Origin: JAXGOI01 sp040767605
Lineage (GTDB): Bacteria > Bacillota > Dehalobacteriia > UBA4068
NCBI GenBank assembly: GCA_040767605.1
Contig: JAXGOI010000001.1
Span: 1,550,001-1,614,000, forward strand
Length of the DNA stretch: 64,000 bases
Reading direction: 5' to 3'
This document shows, piece after piece, positions 59,428 to 64,000 of the stretch (position 1 is the stretch's first letter; every line of letters begins with the position of its first letter). The position numbers and the translations under genes were made by a program. The notes under the pieces were generated by a model. The model did not search any database. It was not told where the DNA came from and saw only the letters and a list, made by a program, of their open reading frames with translations.

Positions 59428-62127
59428 TCAGGGTTTAATGGTTAGAGTTTTAGACCAATCGCTTAAGATATTCTTTTCCTCACTATAGGCATAAACCCTG
59501 TAACGGTAGGTATTGCCTGTTTCTATAGAGGGGTCTTCCAGGGATTTGCCATAGGTTGTAAATTTAAGCCGGCTTTCTTCCTCCCCGTTTTTAATTCTTT
59601 CGATTATATACAGAGTTTTGGCGGGGTCATTATTATCGGCCCAGGTCAGGCTGGCGGTTTTATTCCCCTCAATATCCTTTAAATTAATAGCAAAGCTTTT
59701 GGGGGTGTATAATTTACTCTGCTCCGGGAGTTTATTATCTCCGTTATTATCCCCATTATTTTCCCCGCCATTATCCGGGCGGATTATAATATTCCCCTCG
59801 TCGTCGTAATCAAATTCATCTCCGTTTTCGCTGCCGGGAATATAGGTTGTATGGATATTGCAAATTTCTTCCGGAGCATAAAGGGGGCCGTCGGCGCTTT
59901 TACGGAATTCTACCTTAGCCGGGTCTACCTCAGGGGGAATAAGCCTAACCACACTGGCTTTATTAGGGCAAAAGGCGGAAGCCAGCATATTTGTTTCTTC
60001 GTCTATTTCAACAACCTGCCAAATATTAGAGGCCTCTTTAGGAATATTATTTTTATTAAATATCTCGCTGCCTACAAATTCCGCCGGGGTTAGCTCACTG
60101 GGTAAAAGGCCGGATTTTTTATCTATACTTAAAGTAACCATTCCCGGGGGCTGTTTAAAGCTTTTTACCGGGGTATCCTTTAAAGCTGTTGTCATAACGG
60201 CCTTCCAAAGCAGAGCCGGATATTTGCCTCCGTATATTTGGCGCAGGTATTGAGCCTTGCCGTCTTCATCCACATCATTATCATAGCCCATCCAAACCAC
60301 ACCCACAAGCTCCGGGGTATAAGCCGCAAACCAGGCGTCTTTATTGCCCTTGGCATTTTTAAAAATCGCTTTATCCGGCAATTGGGTGGTGCCTGTTTTA
60401 GAGGCTACCGGGCGGTTCATACGGGCATTGGTTCCTGTGCCGCCTGTGGTTACGCTTATAAGCATATCCGTAATTAAATAGGCCGTTTGCTCGCTCATTA
60501 CAGTTTCCTGATAGGGTTTGGCCTCATAAAGGGTATTACCCTTGCTGTCTACAATTTTTCTTACGCAATAGGGCTTAGTATAAATTCCTCCGCCGGCAAA
60601 GGCGGAATAAGCCCCGGCCATATCCAGAGGGGAAACCCCTTCGGTTATGCCCCCTAAGGCCAAAGCCAGATTATTATCGGCGTTATCGCTTAAGGGCAGG
60701 CCCAGCCTTTGGGCAAATTTAAGCCCTGTGCTTGTGCCTATTTGCTGCAGGGTTTTAACGGCGGACATATTTACGGAATACTTAATTGCCTCCCGCATGG
60801 AGATTAAACCCCGCCATTTGCCGTCATAGTTTTTAGGGGCATAATCCTTGCCGAAGGTTGTAGGGCAGTCATCGGTAACGCTTGCCGGGGATAAGCCCGC
60901 CTCAATTGCGGGGCCGTAAACCGCCACTGGCTTAATTATGGAGCCGGGCTGCCGGGTTAAGCTGGTAGCCCTATTAAAGCCCCGGCGGGTCAAATGCTCT
61001 CTGCCGCCTATTAAGCCCTTAATTTCTCCGCTGTGAGGGTCCATTATAACCATGGAGCTTTCCACAAGGTCCCCGGTTGAGCTGGAGGGGAAATTTTCCT
61101 CATCCTGGTACAGCTCTTCCATTTTCCCCTGTATTACCGGCTCCAGGGTAGTATAAATACTGAAGCCGCCGGTATAAATAAGCATGGAATCATAACCCAA
61201 ATCCTCTAAAATATCCTCGGCCTGATGCACAACATAATCGGTAAACCAGGGGTATTCATAGGTAGCCGCCAGGGTATCATTATGGTTTTCGCTTACAATA
61301 AGCTCCTGCTCTTTGGCCTCGGCGGCGGCCTCGCTGTATTCGGGCTTGTAGCGGACTAAATTATCCAAAGCCACATTGCGAATGGCAAGGGCCCTCTCCA
61401 TATTATTATAGGGGGAGTAATTTTTGGGGCTGCGAAGGAGCCCGGCCAGCATTGCGGATTCGCTCAGGGTAATTTCCTGCACCGGCTTATTAAAATAAAG
61501 GTTGCAGGCGGCCTGGACGCCATAGGTGCCGTGGCCGAAATGAACTTCGTTTAAATAGAAGTAGAGAATATCATCTTTAGAATATTCCTTTTCCAGCTTA
61601 ACGGAGAGCAGGGCCTCCTTTACTTTGCGCTCAAGCTTTTTTGCCTGAGTTTCTAAAATGGCATTTCTTGTAAGCTGCATAGTAATAGTGCTGGCGCCCT
61701 GATCAAAGCTGCCGGAAAGTATATCCGCCTTAATTGCTCCGAAAACCCGGCGTATATCTATGCCGAAGTGGCTGTAAAAACGGATATCCTCCGTTGCGAT
61801 TACAACATCTTTTAAATGCTGGGGGATTTCATTTAAAGGTACGGAAATTCGGTTTTCTCCGCTATGGAGGCGGGCATAATTATTATCCTGATTATCATAA
61901 ACCAGGCTGGCCTGCTGAGGAGAAAAGTTTTCCGGCGTAATTTCCGGCAAATCTTTAGCCAGGGAAAGCACCCAGACAGAAAGGGTAATGCCGCCGATTA
62001 AAGAAAAAAGCAATAAGAAAACCAGAATTACCGGAATAATTCTGAGTTTACGCTTTTTGCGGCGGGGTCCGCGGCGCGGAGGGTTTTGGCCGTTGCTTGT
62101 CCGGCGTGTATGAGTAATATTAGGCAT
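59428..62127 (-). CDS. Class A penicillin-binding protein (PBP1A-type) with C-terminal fibronectin III-like domain
   Basis: 899-aa bifunctional peptidoglycan synthase. A basic tail (KKRKLR) and membrane anchor (about 30-55) precede the GT51 glycosyltransferase domain (VIATEDIRFYSHFGID, GASTITMQLTRNAIL, KEALLSVKLEKEYSKDDIL). The transpeptidase domain follows (SxxK in RQPGSIIKPVAVYG; SxN in KYSVNMSAVK; KTG in ASKTGTTQLP). After about residue 770 come a Asn/Gly/Asp linker (GGENNGDNNGDN) and a fibronectin III-like domain (about 805-899). GGGAGGT precedes ATG 62127. It converges on mutS2. Confidence 0.94.
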   Translation of the reverse strand: MPNITHTRRTSNGQNPPRRGPRRKKRKLRIIPVILVFLLLFSLIGGITLSVWVLSLAKDLPEITPENFSPQQASLVYDNQDNNYARLHSGENRISVPLNEIPQHLKDVVIATEDIRFYSHFGIDIRRVFGAIKADILSGSFDQGASTITMQLTRNAILETQAKKLERKVKEALLSVKLEKEYSKDDILYFYLNEVHFGHGTYGVQAACNLYFNKPVQEITLSESAMLAGLLRSPKNYSPYNNMERALAIRNVALDNLVRYKPEYSEAAAEAKEQELIVSENHNDTLAATYEYPWFTDYVVHQAEDILEDLGYDSMLIYTGGFSIYTTLEPVIQGKMEELYQDEENFPSSSTGDLVESSMVIMDPHSGEIKGLIGGREHLTRRGFNRATSLTRQPGSIIKPVAVYGPAIEAGLSPASVTDDCPTTFGKDYAPKNYDGKWRGLISMREAIKYSVNMSAVKTLQQIGTSTGLKFAQRLGLPLSDNADNNLALALGGITEGVSPLDMAGAYSAFAGGGIYTKPYCVRKIVDSKGNTLYEAKPYQETVMSEQTAYLITDMLISVTTGGTGTNARMNRPVASKTGTTQLPDKAIFKNAKGNKDAWFAAYTPELVGVVWMGYDNDVDEDGKAQYLRQIYGGKYPALLWKAVMTTALKDTPVKSFKQPPGMVTLSIDKKSGLLPSELTPAEFVGSEIFNKNNIPKEASNIWQVVEIDEETNMLASAFCPNKASVVRLIPPEVDPAKVEFRKSADGPLYAPEEICNIHTTYIPGSENGDEFDYDDEGNIIIRPDNGGENNGDNNGDNKLPEQSKLYTPKSFAINLKDIEGNKTASLTWADNNDPAKTLYIIERIKNGEEESRLKFTTYGKSLEDPSIETGNTYRYRVYAYSEEKNILSDWSKTLTIKP

Positions 62128-62283
62128 TTAATACCTCCCGGGTTATAAAAACCCAGCTGTTTTTTTAATATTTCAGCCTTGCCGCCCTTAAAAAAGGGCG
62201 GCAGGCAAGAGAGCATAAAATATTATATCATATCCGCAAAGGGCTGGCAATTTAGGTGTATTTTAAGGTAAAAGCCCTATTTA

Positions 62284-62925
62284 TCAGGGGGAGAAATTTA
62301 TATAAGTATCGGGAATCGGCCCGATAATTATCCCCTCGCTTAAAAGTATGCTGCTTGAGGCCGTCAGCTTTTCGCTGTCAAAGGGTATAGCAAGGGATAC
62401 CTCGCTTTTCATTTCCAGCCAAATTCGGTGTTTGGTTTGGTTTATGCCGGCGGAAATAAATTCGTCTCTCACCTCAACTTGCATAAGGCTGATGGGTGTT
62501 ACCTGGATATTAAGGGAGGGGCCTAAAGAGGCCAGGATTTTTGTGCCGCTAAGCACCCCTAGGGGTATTTTTAATTCGTCTTGCCCGGGCTCTTTTAAGG
62601 CAGCCTCCGCATCTAAAATAATTGCCGAGGCCAGAAGGTTTATTTTAACCACATTAGGCAGCATAAGAATTATTTTCCCGCTTGAGTCCTTTTCTATATG
62701 CATCAATTGCTGATAATCCTGAATATCCTTATAATTTTCTATTTGCCTTTGGGCTGCCTCCTGCATTTTGCGGACTGTAAACATATAGGCCTTTTGCTGG
62801 GCTAGGGCCTTTAACACCGGGGCAAACTGGGTATCCGCAACATATAAAAACAAAAAACAAAAGATAAGAAAAAGAATCAGAAAGCCCAAAAGCTTATTTT
62901 TAGGGTTTTTTCTTCTCCATTTCAT
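62284..62925 (-). CDS. yunB: YunB-family sporulation protein
   Basis: 213-aa membrane-anchored protein: one N-terminal hydrophobic segment (about 12-30), then an extracytoplasmic domain. The end of the domain, with GINQTKHRIWLEMKSEVSLA and PDTYINFSP, and the IPLGVLSGTKILASLGP block match the YunB family, required for sporulation in Bacillus subtilis. It is upstream of the class A PBP on the same strand, 157 nt apart, with a hairpin (CCGCCC/GGGCGG, about 62182-62200) between. Confidence 0.85.
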   Translation of the reverse strand: MKWRRKNPKNKLLGFLILFLIFCFLFLYVADTQFAPVLKALAQQKAYMFTVRKMQEAAQRQIENYKDIQDYQQLMHIEKDSSGKIILMLPNVVKINLLASAIILDAEAALKEPGQDELKIPLGVLSGTKILASLGPSLNIQVTPISLMQVEVRDEFISAGINQTKHRIWLEMKSEVSLAIPFDSEKLTASSSILLSEGIIIGPIPDTYINFSP

Positions 62926-63030
62926 TACATCACCCCCCGCGGCTAATATATGCGGGGGGCCGGGCTGTGGTTACATATTAAGGCCGGTAAAATATTCTCT
63001 GCTTTTAAAGGCAGGTTTAATTAAATTTTT

Positions 63031-63059
63031 TTGACTTAGAATGGCTTTTTTGCTAAAAT
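63031..63059 (+). promoter_or_regulatory. Promoter of the homocysteine-gene leader
   Basis: TTGACT (63031-63036), 17-bp spacer, TAAAAT (63054-63059) with extended TGC. Confidence 0.75.
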
Positions 63060-63065
63060 TAGCTT

Positions 63066-63274
63066 GATGTTTTATATAAGACTTTTAAGGAGCTTAAAAT
63101 GTTGCGTTGGAATAAAGCTGTGCCTAAAAAAAATCTTAAATTATGCCCCGGCCTCTTCCAAAGGGAGGGGTTTGGCTTAATCTTTGGCAATCGGCTTGCC
63201 CTGGTCGATCAAATTCAGCATTTAAGCCATCGAATGTGGGGGCTACTTCCAAAAACAGGGAGGTAGCTTTTATT
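63066..63274 (+). ncRNA. Unidentified structured leader with intrinsic terminator
   Basis: The roughly 200-nt leader contains a run of hairpins: CCTCTTCC/GGGAGGGG (63152-63170), GGCAA-tcggc-TTGCC (63186-63200), TCGAT/ATCGA (63205-63233), then a terminator GCTACTTCC/GGAGGTAGC (63242-63267) with TTTTATT. I do not recognise S-box, T-box, cobalamin, THF or SAH motifs in it. It precedes a homocysteine-biosynthesis gene, so a metabolite- or translation-sensing attenuator is plausible. Confidence 0.6.
63099..63266 (+). CDS. 55-codon ORF overlapping the structured leader
   Basis: ATG 63099 has AAGGAG (63087-63092) at 6 nt, a good ribosome site. The ORF encodes a basic 55-aa peptide (MLRWNKAVPKK start, WGLLPKTGR end) and its TAG lies inside the 3' arm of the terminator hairpin at 63242-63267. 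I recognise no family. It may be a leader peptide whose translation opens or closes the hairpin, or an accident of the structured RNA. Confidence 0.4.
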   Translation: MLRWNKAVPKKNLKLCPGLFQREGFGLIFGNRLALVDQIQHLSHRMWGLLPKTGR

Positions 63275-63306
63275 GTTCATTCGGATTACAAAACGGAGGG
63301 TAAAAA

Positions 63307-64000
63307 ATGGCGCTTAAAAAAACATATGAAGAAATAAATGAAAAAATTAAAAAAGGCACGGCCGTAGTGGTTACTGCCGAAGAAATTATAGATATTGCCG
63401 CTGAAATAGGCATAAAAAAGGCGGCGGAAAAAGTAGATGTGGTAACTACCGGTACTTTTGGGATTATGTGTTCATCAGGGGCTTTTTTAAATTTTGGCCA
63501 TACAAAGCCAAAAATGAGAATGTCCAGAGTTTGGCTTAATGATGTGGCGGCCTATGGGGGTATTGCCGCCGTAGACGCTTATTTAGGCGCCACGGAGGTA
63601 AAAGAGGGGGACTCTTTAAACAGCCCTCATCCCGGCAAATTTCTTTATGGCGGCGGCCATGTAATTCATGATTTAATCGCCGGGAAAGAAATCAGCTTCA
63701 GGGCCACAGCCTATGGTACGGATTGCTACCCCCTTAAAAAGCTGGAGCGTACATTTACTATTGACCAATTAAGGGATGCCACTTTATTCAGCCCCCGTAA
63801 TTGCTATCAAAATTATAATGTGGGGATAAACCTTTCTAAAAAAACAATTTATACCTATATGGGTATTTTACGCCCCAATATGGGAAATATTACCTATTCC
63901 AGCGCGGGGCAGCTTTCCCCCCTGCTTAACGACCCCTATTATAAAACCGTCGGCATAGGCACCAGGATTTTTTTAGGCGGCGGAATAGGCTATGTTGCCT
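63307..64000 (+). CDS. DUF39 homocysteine biosynthesis protein (L-aspartate semialdehyde sulfurtransferase), partial
   Basis: The first 231 codons are present; the gene runs off the window. The start MALKKTYEEINEKIKKGTAV, then VVTTGTFGIMCSSGAFLNFGH and GATEVKEGD, matches the DUF39 family, shown in methanogens to make homocysteine from aspartate semialdehyde and sulfide with a NIL/ferredoxin partner. Cys57 in MCSSG is near the expected reactive position. A start at ATG 63307 follows CGGAGGG. The partner gene would be expected just beyond the window. Its leader is at 63066-63274. Confidence 0.88.
   Translation, partial: MALKKTYEEINEKIKKGTAVVVTAEEIIDIAAEIGIKKAAEKVDVVTTGTFGIMCSSGAFLNFGHTKPKMRMSRVWLNDVAAYGGIAAVDAYLGATEVKEGDSLNSPHPGKFLYGGGHVIHDLIAGKEISFRATAYGTDCYPLKKLERTFTIDQLRDATLFSPRNCYQNYNVGINLSKKTIYTYMGILRPNMGNITYSSAGQLSPLLNDPYYKTVGIGTRIFLGGGIGYVA

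Noticed and set aside
63143..63337. 64-codon ORF overlapping the homocysteine leader
   Set aside because: It has no good ribosome site, overlaps the DUF39 start in another frame, and competes with the better initiated 63099-63266 frame.
1..64000. A defence, toxin-antitoxin, or secondary-metabolite system
   Set aside because: All sizeable frames have core functions; no paired small toxin/antitoxin genes, nucleases of defence type, or biosynthetic enzymes were seen.

Overview
The window is a stretch of low-to-moderate GC chromosome from an endospore-forming member of the Firmicutes (Clostridia-like). The evidence is a Firmicutes-type dcw cluster, CodY, RemA, a T-box leader, YtxC and YunB sporulation-family proteins, a PASTA-bearing SpoVD/FtsI-type PBP, and a MurE with the DNPR motif that predicts a meso-diaminopimelate wall. 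Genes are densely packed. Many promoters have a TGnTATAAT extended -10, and operons end in clear hairpin-plus-T terminators. I see no rRNA, tRNA, CRISPR array, transposase or prophage block, so this is essentially core chromosome.

Layout. 1-134: end of a membrane protein gene, then a terminator. 340-14658: MraZ operator and mraZ-rsmH-ftsL-spoVD/ftsI-murE-mraY-murD-ftsW-murG-murC-murB-murA; no murF lies between murE and mraY. 14817-17038: ftsQ and ftsZ with their own promoters and no ftsA. 17165-21696: codY, rel, dtd and a metallo-hydrolase. 21739-23172 (minus): DHA2-type efflux pump. 23345-27979: T-box leader, hisS, aspS, 6S RNA and pyrF. 28061-31068 (minus): CDF transporter and RqcH. 31250-36150: yicC-mihF-remA-gmk-rpoZ-coaBC-metK. 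36246-43644: a class B PBP, a TrmO/FmdE fusion (minus), a PLP aminotransferase, a lone holin-like gene, a YhhQ-type transporter, a class D sortase and ytxC. 43732-48071: thrS, a secreted transglutaminase-like protein, and the infC-rpmI-rplT operon with L20-type leader and AUU start. 48233-59281: rRNA methyltransferase, a tiny YqzL-like gene, pheST, zapA, a NIF3-like protein, a U32 peptidase-family protein and mutS2. 59428-62925 (minus): class A PBP and YunB. 63031-64000: a structured leader and the start of a DUF39 homocysteine-biosynthesis gene.

The genes fall into three linked themes: peptidoglycan synthesis and division (dcw, three PBPs, ZapA, sortase), translation (HisRS, AspRS, ThrRS, PheRS, IF-3, L35, L20, Dtd, RqcH, MutS2), and global or RNA-based control (CodY, Rel, RemA, 6S RNA, T-box, L20 leader). 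The best leads are regulatory. The hisS-aspS T-box appears to read AAC (Asn), and the AspRS carries residues associated with non-discriminating enzymes. The homocysteine gene has an unidentified hairpin-rich leader with an overlapping 55-codon ORF and an intrinsic terminator. I did not find a wholly new multi-gene system.
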